Source: Setomelanomma holmii
Taxonomy: Eukaryota; Ascomycota; Dothideomycetes; Pleosporales; Phaeosphaeriaceae
NCBI GenBank assembly: GCA_010015745.1
Contig: ML978184.1
Location: forward strand, 62,001 to 126,000
DNA: 64,000 nt
Direction: 5' to 3'
Part shown: positions 36,247 to 47,836 of the stretch, in pieces
Position numbering within the stretch: the first letter of the stretch is position 1
Layout: the number at the start of each line of letters is the position of its first letter
The notes under the pieces: generated by a model
Database searches by the model: none
Told to the model about the DNA's origin: nothing
What the model saw: the letters and a program-made list of their open reading frames with translations, nothing else
Translations under genes and position numbers: made by a program

Positions 36247-37284
36247 ATGTCTGGAGGTCCCTGGCTCGCCAACGTTGCCCACAACCCAAATATCAACCGC
36301 GACCCACCACCTCCCTCTCTTAACGCTCCTCCCGCAGGCGCACTACCCTGTAACGGCGGCCAGGTCATCGTCGAGCAACAACACCATCAAGCCCCCATCT
36401 ATAGTCCACCTATAGGCATCGGCATCGGCGGTCCAGCCTTTGGTGTAGGCTTCGGCGGCATAGGTGCGTTCCCACCCGTCTTCCCATCCATCTACCCAAC
36501 ACCCATCGGCGCCATGGACCCAGCATTCTTCGGCATGGCCCACGGCATGCAAGGCCCGCTCGCTCCTATCCGCACCGGCAATTTTCTCCCCGGTGCTCAC
36601 CACGGCATAGGCTTTGGACTGCATGCAGCCAGCGGCATGCCATTCCCACCGCCTCCTCCAGGTGCCATCGCGGGCGTTGTGCCACCATTCATGCCCGCTG
36701 CACCGCTCTGGAACGGCGGTGGTCTGGCATTCGGTAACATCCCCGCCGCTGGTGTTGGCATGGGAGTCACGCCCGGCATGGGAATGGGAGTGGGGATGAG
36801 CATGATGATGGGCATAGGCGGCAACACCATGCACACCCGTCCAGCTCCCGCCGCCCACGACGGGAACATGGGCTTTCCCGCACAGCCCGAGCAACAAGAA
36901 GTCACACAGATCGCGGGCGGCGTACCTCCCGGCGTCACCCTCGTCGAATCCGCCGAGCACACCATCGTCATCTGGCTCAAGGGCAACGTATGTCCGTGGC
37001 TCAGCCCGGGTGCACAGTTCCAAGTCGAACCAATGCAATTTACTAGCACGACGGGGCTGAATCGCTTGATCCAAGTGCTGAATAATGGGCTGGGTCCGGA
37101 TGAGTGCGAGAATATGGCGGTCACGGAGTGCATTGAGTTGGGGAATGGGATGTGGGAGAAGGGCCAGACGTTCAAGTATAATGACGCGGTGAGTAGGGTG
37201 TTGACGATGAAGGATGCGGGATGGGATAATACGAGGAATAGGGCGGGTGGGCAAAGTTTGCATCTTTGGTGTCATAGGATCTGA
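36247..37284 (+). CDS. Gly/Pro/Met-rich conserved hypothetical protein, 345 aa
   Basis: Single exon. The N-terminal two thirds is low complexity: Pro-rich, then repeated Gly-Ile/Gly-Phe and GMGMGVGMSMMMGIGG-like runs with many Met and His. The last 115 residues look like a folded domain: PGVTLVESAEHTIVIWL, PWLSPGAQF, a GLNRLIQVLNNGLG segment, TECIELGNGMWEKGQTF, AGWDNTRN and a final LHLWCHRI. I recognise this C-terminal pattern as one shared by unassigned ascomycete proteins, but know no function. There is no signal peptide or membrane segment. The start is the first ATG after the CT-rich leader. A GTGAGT near 37190 looks like a donor, but reading through it keeps the conserved end in frame, so no intron is called. 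Confidence 0.75.
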   Translation: MSGGPWLANVAHNPNINRDPPPPSLNAPPAGALPCNGGQVIVEQQHHQAPIYSPPIGIGIGGPAFGVGFGGIGAFPPVFPSIYPTPIGAMDPAFFGMAHGMQGPLAPIRTGNFLPGAHHGIGFGLHAASGMPFPPPPPGAIAGVVPPFMPAAPLWNGGGLAFGNIPAAGVGMGVTPGMGMGVGMSMMMGIGGNTMHTRPAPAAHDGNMGFPAQPEQQEVTQIAGGVPPGVTLVESAEHTIVIWLKGNVCPWLSPGAQFQVEPMQFTSTTGLNRLIQVLNNGLGPDECENMAVTECIELGNGMWEKGQTFKYNDAVSRVLTMKDAGWDNTRNRAGGQSLHLWCHRI

Positions 37285-37585
37285 GAGGGGGTAAGAGAAA
37301 GTAGCTGGTCTCCAGGTTAGTGGAGATGTCTGTTCTCCTGCTTTGCTTGCGAGAAGATGTCTTCTCTGCGATAGGTCGTTGTGGCAGCGATATGTATATT
37401 CTCACGCAGATCATATGCCAGACAGTCTTTATTACTGTATCATATCGCATCACAGCGCATGCAGCGACGTCTCGAACACCTGCGTCATATCGTCATTCAT
37501 GAGGGTATCTAGAATCTATCAGACGATAAGCAGATACAGAAATTTGACATACTGTTCAACAGTTTCATGGGCTTCACTCCGGACT
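37285..37585. other. Short convergent intergenic region
   Basis: About 300 bp between the stops of two convergent genes. Nothing is recognised. Confidence 0.5.
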
Positions 37586-40500
37586 TCATACCACGTTGTC
37601 CGACGTCGAGGTAGATGTTTGCGCAGCTGTATCGCTCTTCTTCTTCCCGCCACCAAGCTTCCTCCACAGCCTGCCTACCCACCTCTCCTTCACAATCTTC
37701 AGTACCACGTAAGCAAAGACGCGATACGCTATGGCGCATATACCCAGCGCCATGAGACTCATCTCAGGATTCACGTTGAGCTTGTACAAGTCCAAGACTT
37801 GTCTGCCAGAGGTGACTGGACATTCGCCGTTTACTCTTTGCCAGTCTGAACATGTAAAGTCTAGATCACGGAGAGTGTAGACGGCCATATTGCGGACAGC
37901 CCACTTTACGGGAGAGAGGTGGTTGAAGGCTTGGAGGAAGCTGGGCACGTTGAGGGAAAGTACACCACCTGCAAGTCGTCAGTGGACTTTACAGACAAGG
38001 CAATGATTGTGCATGACTTACCCATGACTTGAGCGACGCTCAAGAAGACCGACATGACATTGATCGAAAAGCCACTGTGCGTGAAGAGCGTGTTGAAGGC
38101 GATTCCGAGACTCTCACCGCAGCTAGTGATGCAGAATGCGTTGAAAGTGATGATGAAGAACGTTTGTGCGTCACGCTCCAGGCCGCAAGCCAGAACGGCG
38201 AGTACAGAGAATATGATGCAGCTGATAATCTCGAACGGTGTCGTGAGCGAAATGTACGTCATGAAGAATGCTTCAACGCCATATATACGATCATCGTAGT
38301 CGCGATAGAACACATCTCGCTCGATCGGGTACACGGCGATGTTGTTGAGCATGCCGACGAAGTAGAGTGGTGCGATCTCGACCAAGAAGCCCATCCTGTT
38401 CTGGATAGCGAAGTAGTCGGTCTTCAAAGGTGCGAAGTAGAGTGCGAGGACCAATCCCATACCGACAACCTGCATGATTCGGGCAATCATGATGTCTGGC
38501 TGCCGAAACATGTTTCGTGCCATGCGTCTGATCAGAATCGAGTATGCTGACACAAATGACGAAGGCTCCCGAGCAAGGCTACCGAGCTCTGCTGGTGTGG
38601 CAATTGAACCTGCTAGTGTAGCACGGAACATGGAAGAGTTCCATGACTCGATGAGTTTGCGTACTTTGGCTCTGCTAGCTGCCTCGCGGGCTTCGTGTTG
38701 TAAGTCAACAGTGATAAGATCCAGTGCAAAGTCAGCAGGATTGACATGTTGAGGGCATTCGTAGCCTTGATCAGCGAAATGTGGTAGCATGTCGACTGCT
38801 GGTCCAGCATAGATGGGAAACCCACCACGCGCCAGGAGCAGAACGTTTCCGAAATGGGCGAATAGGTCTGATCTTGGCTGATGGATCGTTACCACAAGTG
38901 TGCGTCCTTCGTTAGCCAGACCACGGAGCACATCAACGATCGATAGTGCTGTGAAGGCATCTAAGCCTGATAGTGGTTCGTCGAGAAGCAACACGCGTGG
39001 TTCGGTAAGAATTTGTACGGCAATGGTGACTCTGCGCTTTTCGCCACCGCTGATGCCCTTGATCAAATCATTACCAATCAGATTGTCGGCACAGTCCTTG
39101 AGACCCATCTTAAGAAGGATCTGCTCGGCTCGCTGCATCTTCTGCTCTTTGGACATCCATTTCGGCAGGCGAAGACCAGCAGCATATCGAAGCGTCTCTC
39201 TAACGGTAAGGGATGCCAGTAGTGCATCATCGTCCTGCGTTACGAACGAACAGATGGCATGGATAACATCCTGAGATGGCTCAGCTCCGTTGAAGGTCAT
39301 GTTACCAAGCTTCTTATATCGGGTAGAGAGATCGTCCTTCAAGCGTCCGGCCATGCTGTTCAATAAAGAAGTCTTGCCAGAGCCAGAGGGTCCCATAATA
39401 ACATTCAGCGAACCAGCTCGAAAGTCAGCGGTGAGCGGTTTCAGTATTGCTTTGGTCCACTGTTTGCGGAAAGAGCGCTTCTCGATGTCCAAACCAAAGT
39501 CGTTCAGCCGGATTGTGACTGTGCGCACATCGCCAGGAGAGGGTTCTGCCATCTTTTCCTTGCCGGCCGATGCGTCGACATTTGATGGCCTCGCACGCGC
39601 CATAACTATTTCTGCGCTCCAGAATTTGAAGATGAAAGCTGCTCCAATGTAGAAGGCGATAACGTAGCCAGTCAGTGCAAGCATAGGTCGCCATACCCAA
39701 TTATCCGGGAAGCCGAGCGAGTCGAGAATGAACTCTCCCGTGTATTCCTTGCAAGCCGGATTCGCGCCTCCGCCCTCCAGAGGGCAATCGTAGAATTGTC
39801 TGGTGAATTCGTTGGCGCTCAGCGCACCAAATGCATAGAAAAGGTAGCACACCCATTTGGTCCAGCGCACATATATCGGAATGGTGTTGGACTGGATAAA
39901 GTATCCGCAGCCCATGGACTGCAATGTATACGCCAGATTTGCGACCAGACTTGCACCAGCGAAGTGTCTCGAAACTGCTATGCACGTCATGGCAAAGCAT
40001 ACCGCGATATACTGAAGCAGTAGAACAACGCTGAAGAACGTAAGGAACTGGCTGCCATCTGCGCGAAAGCCACACATGAAGTAGTATATCAGCGAGAATA
40101 CCAGCGGAACTGGGATGTCTTCGATGAACAAGCGAGCAAGGCGTCGCGAGATGAGGAATGCCGGAATACTGACAACGCCTTGTCGTCTCTCCTCGTCAAA
40201 CAGTTGGATGTCGGTCGTAAGTCGGTACGTTTCGTATAGGAGGATGAGGTAGCCTTGAAGCGCTGCTGCATTGTACAGCGCACCCTGCCGTGACCTTATA
40301 CCGGACAACGACCCATCGATCTTGAGGAAGATCCAGCCAGTAATCACAGCCATTGCGACTGCTTCGAGTAGACTGCCAAACATGCCCATTGGATCCCTGA
40401 TGGTGGTAACCCAAGTTCTTGCTGTCAATACTCGGATCTGTTGTATCATGGAAGTCTTTTGTACGCGGTTTCTTCGTGTGTGCTTTAGTTGTGTACCAGC

Positions 40501-41634
40501 ACTTGAATCGAACCCCGCCTTTTCGTTTGTGAATCTACTCAAATGCTCTCGCCACACTTCTTTAATGCGATTGACTCGAGACTCTGCTGCTGCTTCGGCC
40601 TCTTCGCTTCTATTGTCAACACTGACAAGATCGATCAGGTATTCGGCTGGGTTTGTGAATGGTGGCATCTCATGCCCGAGCTTCTCGAAGTAGGAGAGGC
40701 AATCCTCTGCACTCCCTGCGTACGCAGGACTACCCTTTGTTAGGAGTACCACGTTATCGAACAGGCTGTAAATCTCGGAGCGTGGTTGATGAATGGTGAC
40801 AATGATGGTTCGTCCTCTTCGAGTAAGATTTTGCAGGGTTTTGACGACTTGGTAGGCTGAGGTGGAGTCCAGGCCAGTGGTCGGTTCATCCAACCACAGC
40901 AAACTTGGATTTGACAGAAGTTGCACGCCGATGCTTGTCCTTCTTTTCTCACCTCCACTGCAACCCTTATGAGCATGGTTGCCAATTCTCGTATCGGCTG
41001 CCTCCTTGAGACTCAACTCGAGGATGACCTCTTCGACAAGCTGCTTCCTCTCCGCTTGGCTTACCGATGAAGGCAATCGCAACTGCGCAGCATACATCAA
41101 AGTCTCACGGACGGTCAAAGTATGCAGAAGAATGTCTTGCTGAATGACATAGGCGCTCCTTATGCTTGAGGTGTCTGCGCTGCCATTGAAGAGGGTGCGA
41201 CCAGAGGCTGACAGGCGCTTTCCCTGCATGCGCCCGCTCATCTGGTTCAGCAAGGAAGTCTTGCCGCTACCACTCCCTCCGATGATTGCTGTCAGACTTC
41301 CACTTGGCATCTCTGCCAAGATATCGTCAAGAATAGTCTTGACATGGCTTTGGCCCGGCGAAGACTTCTTTTTGGCGAAGAGGCCAGAGAGTGCGTTTGG
41401 CGATTCATCGACAGAGACAGAGAGATGCTCGAGCCTGACAGATACAGGCTCGACGGCGTGTAGGGAAATGTTGTTTTCATGGTGCGAAGCGTTGGTGGGG
41501 ATCTGGCGAATAGACGCTGTGTGTTGCGCCTCGGACTTCAGCCCGGGCGCTTCTTCGATTCGCTTATCGCTGTCATACTGCGCTTCAACGTCGGCTTCTG
41601 CGTGGCTCTTCGTCTGCGACTCCATGGTGGTCAT
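37586..41634 (-). CDS. Full-size ABCG (White/Yol075c-like) ABC transporter, 1,331 aa
   Basis: Two exons, complement join(37586..37968, 38022..41634); the 53-bp intron is spliced G|GTAAGT...TTGCAG|GT. Layout is NBD-TMD-NBD-TMD in the plasma or internal membrane; substrate unknown. NBD1 has Walker A GGSGSGKT at 119-126, signature CSGGE at 225-229 and Walker B LLWLDEPTTGLD. NBD2 has GPSGSGKT from 748, ISGGE from 861 and LLLDEPLSGLD. Both nucleotide sites are canonical, unlike PDR-type pumps, whose first Walker A lysine is replaced; this places the protein with Yol075c-like full-size White-type transporters. Each TMD carries about six hydrophobic helices. The frame extends 37 codons upstream to a GTG only, so the ATG at 41634 is chosen; MESQ three codons later is an alternative. 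The C-terminus is Lys/Ser/Thr-rich. Confidence 0.93.
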
Positions 41635-44600
41635 TATGGCAAACCCATAGCGAGTTTGAGTGGAGGGAAAGAGAGACGGAGATGCATTGCGGCGAGGCTT
41701 GCGCTCTTTCTTGCGAATGCGCGGTCTGGCAGCATGCGCCGCCACCCTCGCTTAGACCTAGCCGAAGCTGTCTGCAGACTCGGCTGCGTTGTATGGAGCC
41801 ATCTGATAATTTCGCTCTCCGAAAATGTTTAAATAAAGGATCATTCCGCGTATCTCAATCCCGATCGAAGGTAGCACGACGACACTGCCACTGCCCTTCT
41901 GTACCAATGATAAGGACCTCGAAGACTTGTACGCCAGCTCTAGCTCAAGGGTTCAGCCGTTGCGATCCAGAATCTGAGGCGGGAGCGGACCCCAGAAGCA
42001 CGCACGATCCCGGTTGGTCTGTTACGGTGACCTTCCCACGCCGGGGTCGCGGTTACACAGCCAACGGCTTGCGTTACAGCTACGCCATCTTCGAATCGAA
42101 CCTCCGTTAATGCGTCCTTCTTGCGGGGCCACGGAAGTGGTCATCGTATTGGACCACACCGGGATTGAAGAAGGCGTGCGCTTGCGCGTCTACGTTTGCG
42201 ACAGGCTTGGTCCAGTGAGGCGAGCGGAGCAGGTCTTTCTCGTCAAGCATAATGACACTTTCGTCCCATGTTTGCTCGTGACTGAATCTACGGTCCAGCG
42301 TTACTCGTGTCCCGCGTATAATTCAAACTGCCTATTCGGGAAGGTTTGGGAGCCTGTCCATCGATCGCAGTGCACCTCGAGCTCGGCCGTTCTACAGTAT
42401 CGCCACGGACAGCCGAGGTATAGCCGCCTAAGTCATGCTCTCGTAGAGACCAATTGATTCTCGCTAGCATGAACTGCCAAGTCTTCACGATGCCTAAACG
42501 ATACCTTGTCCGAGCCTCCAAAGATGCCTCCTGCTTTTGCGGAACGAGGGCGTCTTCTAAATACCATCGTGCCCACCGGGAGACATCTGTAATTTCGATC
42601 CAGAGTGCTCTTCGCAGAAACATGCAATACGGCGAGCGAACGTTGCGCGATTCGCGTCGCCGTTGCTACAGAGCCTAGATGAGCAAAAGGAAGAAGACGA
42701 GCACCATCGCAAGTATTGAGCACGGCGAAGTCAAAATACTGAGGTAGCATTCTGGGTTCAGTCTAGGGCCAGCGGTTGACTAGCACTTGCTTCTAGCTCA
42801 CGGATCGCAACTTCTAGCCATACGGAGTATATGCTTGCAATTATGATCGCTCATCGTCTTCCACGATGGATGCAACACACTGCATACACACAGTTACACA
42901 AATTGGATCGACCTAGCCACTCGTGGGTTCAGAAGAAGTCTCTTTGGTCAGAAAAACGTAACCGAAGCCTTAGATCGTGTCTGACAGTTCGCGAATCGGA
43001 GATCTCACCGTTCATATATGAGGATGCGATTGTAATAGCAGAATTCTTTGCCATGGTGGATAACCGTTGACCCTGCAAGTACATTCCCACAATCTTGAAC
43101 TCTCATTGGTCTGGAACGAGACTCCGCACTCTACATTTCGTGTCACAGGCCAACCATCTAAACCGTCAAGTACTGACGACATGATTTGATGCCTGGAAGA
43201 CCGGGCAAAGAAGACAGCCAATAGAAAGCTTCGAACAGGTGGAGTGTTTCAGCGGGCTCGGCCCTTTTCGTCGCTAGCAAGGGCAGCGAGAGCATCGCAA
43301 TGTCGAATACTCGATTTACCTTCCTGCCAACACTACGGCCTGGAAAGCCGACTTGAAGGGTAAAAGTGGGCATGGATACCCTTCATGATTCACACCATAT
43401 GCCAAAGTAGTATATGGCGATGCCGAACAGGAACATCCTCTATGCTCGATGTGCATTTTTGGGAAGCGAGCATGCGGCTCTGTTTGCCAGCCTCTCGCTA
43501 TTCAGCTACACCATCCACCACCTACTAACCACAACGTCTATGCGTAACCATACCTGCACCGAGGCTCCTAAGGGCCACCATCAGCAACACTGTTGTGAAT
43601 CTCATGCCACACTTCGGAATGAGCACAAGCTATCCAGCTTTTACATCAAGAATACTTTACAATGTACGATTATCAACCATGAGCCACCCACAGTGCACAC
43701 CCACCGATGAAGAATATCCTCGATCCTGGGGCCAGCCCCACGAACTCTAACACCCACCACAATTAACGGATTCCCAAATCGTAGCCACTCATATTCAAAA
43801 TCTGACATCTAACACTCGTGTCAGCTGCAGGTCCGTTCAAGCCTGTCAGCCTAAGAATGCCCTGCCGCAATCACGCCTCGCCTGCACATCTCGCCTGCAC
43901 ATGACATCCTCGGAACCTGCGTTCGCATACGAAATCAATCACGTTCACACAGCTCGGAGGATACCGAAGTCGTGAATTTAGACAGTGTGCTTTCACCTTG
44001 GCCTGGATTGTATGTTGTGCAGGTAGTTCTCGTGGGACAAGCGAATTAGCCTTGCTGACAACTTGATCGGTGTGAGCCCATCTAAACGGTGTGTCCCATC
44101 GCATTCCACGCGGACGACCACGCGAGCTCGGCTCCAACGCTCCACAAATGTACCCTGATTTCGGCGTCAACCCACGTTATTGTGGTGCAGGCAGAGAAGG
44201 GTCTGCAAAGCCATGCAGGTTCGCATATGCAGGCACCGTGTGCGCGACTTGATGTTCGATCGTGACAGGATGTTGCGAGCTTGTTCAGCACCCGGGAGTT
44301 TGCCGTCTTGGAGTATGGAGACATGCAGCATGCTGGTTTAGGAGGAGGCATGTCTGGATGCGTATTGGTATATCACACGGTTTGTGGCGCTTATCTCCGC
44401 AATAATCATGCCATGTGTATCGAAGTGTGCGAATGGCGTGATGGAGCGTACCAGTAAGAAGCGTAGGTTCCTGATTATTTCTTGATTGTTGCTTATCGGG
44501 TCATCCGGGCGCATTGAAGATCGTAGCAAAGGGCTAAGAATGAAAACCTTGGAACCAGCATGAACGTACACGCGTTCTCACGCAGCGGTGTGGCATGGTC

Positions 44601-46029
44601 TGACGACCGAACGTTATAGACGAAATGATGGCGCGCAATAATGCCCTGATGCCTGCGATAATACTTCAGAAGTATGAAGCAGCCTCGTTGCCAGCCCACT
44701 GCCAGGTACCGATATACCGTACCGTGTACCTTTCAGGCTATATGCACCCTTCTACCGGGACATACAACCCCCATATACCCCCATCTTGCAGTCCATGCGT
44801 GGGGGCAGCAACAGTCTCTGAACTAGACAGTAGAAGGCCCGACTTTTGAATGCTGTGACGTTGTGATAATCAACCTTGTCCGCTTCGCATTGCACCAGCG
44901 TTGAGATTAGGCTCTTGCGAACGCGAGGCGGGGGAAGGTTGTCCGACATGAACAACGCTGGAGAACCTTAGCAGCAAGACGCCACAAAGCACATTGTCCG
45001 TCTGATGCCATGGTAAAGCGACTTAAAAATTGGCATCCCCCACGCTATCAAAATGGAGACGGATCTAAACCTTGGGTCGATCTTCCAACGGCACAACTCG
45101 GCCTTTGTCCGGATGTTGTTCCCAGGTGTTTGAGGTCGCCAGATTGCTATCAAAGCTGCAGCAACTGCTTCCGATCGGCGCCCGGATAAATGCACGTCAA
45201 ACGCTTTCAGAAGTGGCTGCATGCTTGGCTGGGGGAGACGAAGACTAGAATCCCGCGCTTTGGTATCTTCCAACAGGATGCGTTAGGAGCGTGATTGCGA
45301 CGCTTGCCGGTTGGTGTCGGGATTGGAGGACAATTGCTCCGCCGAGCGGAGTCGAGGCGCTGTGATACGGCCGCATCGACCAATGCAGTGCGGCTTGCTC
45401 ACGTTTCTATGGCCGAGATCGTGGATCGCATCGATGCAAAGAGTGCAAGTCCTGAGGAGCTAAGTGTGGAGAAGGGTGGGTATCTTGCATTGCCCAACTA
45501 CAGCAGACGCTACCTCCTAATGCGTACATGCCTATCGTCAAATCAAAGAGCTGGAAGCCTCCTGTGCGTCTCTGCAAATATGCTTGTTGCATGCTGTTGA
45601 CAAGTGCCGCCCTGCCATGTGTACAAGACTGCCTGGTGCACTACAAGCTGTGCATGCGCGCAGGAACATCGGTGCCCAAGGCAACAAAGCTATCCCAGCA
45701 TGTGCCACCCAGGCTGAAAAACTCGAAAGTGGAGCGAAGTGAAAGAAATGCCACGCCAACAGAGCCCCATTTTCCCGATCCCACTCCGTACCAGTATACC
45801 GCCCATTGTTGTGAAGTGTGATGCCCGCCCACCCGCCTGATGCTACCAAGTCGCGGTCGTAGGATTCGTTTACCGTCAACTGAAATGAAACGCGCGTCCA
45901 CCTGACCGTGAATGCAAATATCCTCCTGAACCAAAACTCCCTTTTGCCCCCAAGTAAAACATCGATGTAGCTCTAGAGGAGCGAAGAGGACCGAAACCGG
46001 TGTTGCGCATTGCTCAAAAACCCGCCTTT
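41635..46029. other. Gene-poor stretch of 4.4 kb
   Basis: Beyond the ABC transporter promoter I see no gene. ORFs are at most about 150 codons, overlap on both strands and carry no recognisable motif or splice-supported extension. Base composition is moderate with no obvious AT-rich, RIP-like tract. Short low-complexity sequence occurs near 44768 (repeated CCCCCATATA). The right end is the 3' flank of the Zn2Cys6 gene. Confidence 0.45.
41828..41835 (-). promoter_or_regulatory. Possible TATA-like element of the ABC transporter gene
   Basis: TATTTAAA on the minus strand, about 195 bp upstream of the ATG. It is an AT-rich island in GC-rich surroundings, so only weakly supported. Confidence 0.3.
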
Positions 46030-47836
46030 TCATGTAGCAAGGAAATCCCACCCCTTAGCATTGATAAGCTTTTCCCAGTCCCATGATTCTGCATCGCCGG
46101 CATCCATAAGCTTCCAGATTTCGTCGACCACCTCTTTTGCGAAACCGATGTTGCCGAGACCCGTGCAGGCGATGAGACCGTTAAAGGCGCGGTTAATCTC
46201 AACGCGCTGCTCTTCCTCAAATGCCGCACACCCTATCAGAAATAGTGGTAACAGAACGTTGCTTTGTATCCAACCTTCTGCTGGCAGCTCGTTGATGTAT
46301 CTGATGCCATCGTCCACCGCGCTCTTGATGAAAGGATGGGGATGCGAGTCTTTCGTCGTGCGATATAGATACACCCAAGTCGCTTGACGATACAACATCG
46401 ATATGGTGTAGCGAGGTGTGCCCGGTGGTTGAGGACAGACCCAAGTGCGTAGACCACTGTCGATAGCATGCGCAGCAATCAACGCCTCGTAATCCATGAT
46501 CGGCTCGAGCTTCTCGTCGATGCGGGCGCGCAATTTCCGTCGAAGATTGCTGATCTTGGAAATGAAGCCAAAGAGGCCATCTGAAACGCCGATCAGTCCA
46601 GCAGTCTCTGGGTTGATCTTGAAAGGTAAGCTGAAGTTCTCCATCATCGGTACCTCGGCGCCGTCAAGGGAGGTGACCTGGCTCGCGATCCAGTGGTAGT
46701 AGAAGAACTCGTCGAAAAGAGATTGGAACTCGGGATTGGCGGACTTTTGCGTCATCGCAATCTGTTTGGCGGCAATCATATGCATCCTGTACTCGCCAGA
46801 TGTGTTGCCATCACATATCGAGTGGAGCAGATGTATCAGGATCTGGGCGACATTGGAGTCCTCGAATATCATGACACCACCCTCGCCAGCTTTCTGACGT
46901 TCGATGTCATGCTTCAATAGCTGTAAAGCTTTGCCTCTGTGAAAGACTTGTCTGTCCTCGTAGTCTTGCGAGGGGTTTACCGAGTACATGTGCGACGCCG
47001 ATAGACAAAGCACGGAGTGCATCAAGCCTTCATGCTGTAGCGCCATGGGTAAGAGGATCCTGGTGAAGGGATTCGAGGTCTTGTCGCCGTGTAGGGTAAG
47101 GACAGCGCTAGCTCTGCTGGCAAAGTGTTGAAGAAGGTCTCGATCAAGGTCGTTTTCGACGCCCTCCATCAGCGGCGGAAGTTCGAACTTGACGTCCAAA
47201 CTCCGCTTCCGAGCTTGATTTCTATCAGCTTTGTTCGAAGGCCGAAGGTAAGTGGCATCATGCTCACCTTCAGCCGCTCTCTCTTTACCACTCCTCCATA
47301 TCTCCACAGGCTTATAGCCCTCGCAGTGTATGTTGTTCTTCTGACATGATAAACCTGTTGATGTTAGTTTTGGTTCAGCTCGATTGGAAGACATCATTAC
47401 AAAAAGGCTTCGTCTCGTCGCACTTCTTCTTGCGCTTTCTACACGTTGTGCAGCCTGTCTTCGATCGTGCCTTGGCTTGTTTGGCGAGCGCTGTTGGTGA
47501 ACGGGGAGGGTGTATCCTCGGCCGCCCACGCGCACGTCTGATCCGCACTGGTTCTGTAGGAGAAATGGGAGGATCATCTGCAGAGGGCTCTTCTTTCACG
47601 TCTGCCAGGTGTAGCTCCGTCTCTTCAAGTTTTGGCACAATCTCAGTGGAGCTTGTCCGTGTTTCTAACCGCGACTCTGAAGGTGTGTCTGTGTTGTTGA
47701 AGATATTGGAGTCGAAGTTGGGGGTGGTCATCGGGGAGTCGCTCGCGGACGACATAGAGGGTTGCGGGGAGGAACTAGTGCTCAGACGAGCGTGCGCACT
47801 GGGCGGCGGATTGCCGAAAGAAAAGGTAGAGATCAT
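46030..47836 (-). CDS. Zn(II)2Cys6 transcription factor with fungal-specific regulatory domain, 586 aa
   Basis: Two exons, complement join(46030..47354, 47401..47836), 46-bp intron. The binuclear zinc cluster is Cys129-x2-Cys132-x6-Cys139-x6-Cys146-x2-Cys149-x6-Cys156; the intron splits the codon of Cys146, and splicing restores KPFCLSCQKNNIHC. An AT-hook-like RARGRPRI (101-108) lies 20 residues upstream of the cluster. The Ser/Thr/Pro-rich, acidic N-terminus may be an activation region. The C-terminal body (LLQHFASRASAVLTL..., LPMALQHEGLMHSVLCLSA) matches the Fungal_trans_2 type domain of Uga3-like regulators. Targets are unknown: neighbours are a transporter 4.4 kb away and Cft2 3.6 kb away, so no cluster role is suggested. 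The start is the ATG at 47836. Confidence 0.92.

Noticed and set aside
36343..37275. 310-codon ORF antisense to the Gly/Met-rich protein
   Set aside because: It lacks features of its own; open antisense frames are expected opposite GC-rich, Gly/Pro-rich coding sequence.
37906..41745. 1,279-codon ABC transporter ORF starting at 41745 and ending in the intron
   Set aside because: The start is GTG and the 3' end reads into the intron. The ATG at 41634 and the spliced last exon give a complete second transmembrane domain.
42080..42110. GGTTCGATT on the minus strand resembling a tRNA B box
   Set aside because: The flanking bases do not form a T stem and no cloverleaf can be drawn.
42014..42457. 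147-codon ORF in the gene-poor region
   Set aside because: No motif, no homology recognised, and overlapping ORFs of similar quality on the other strand.
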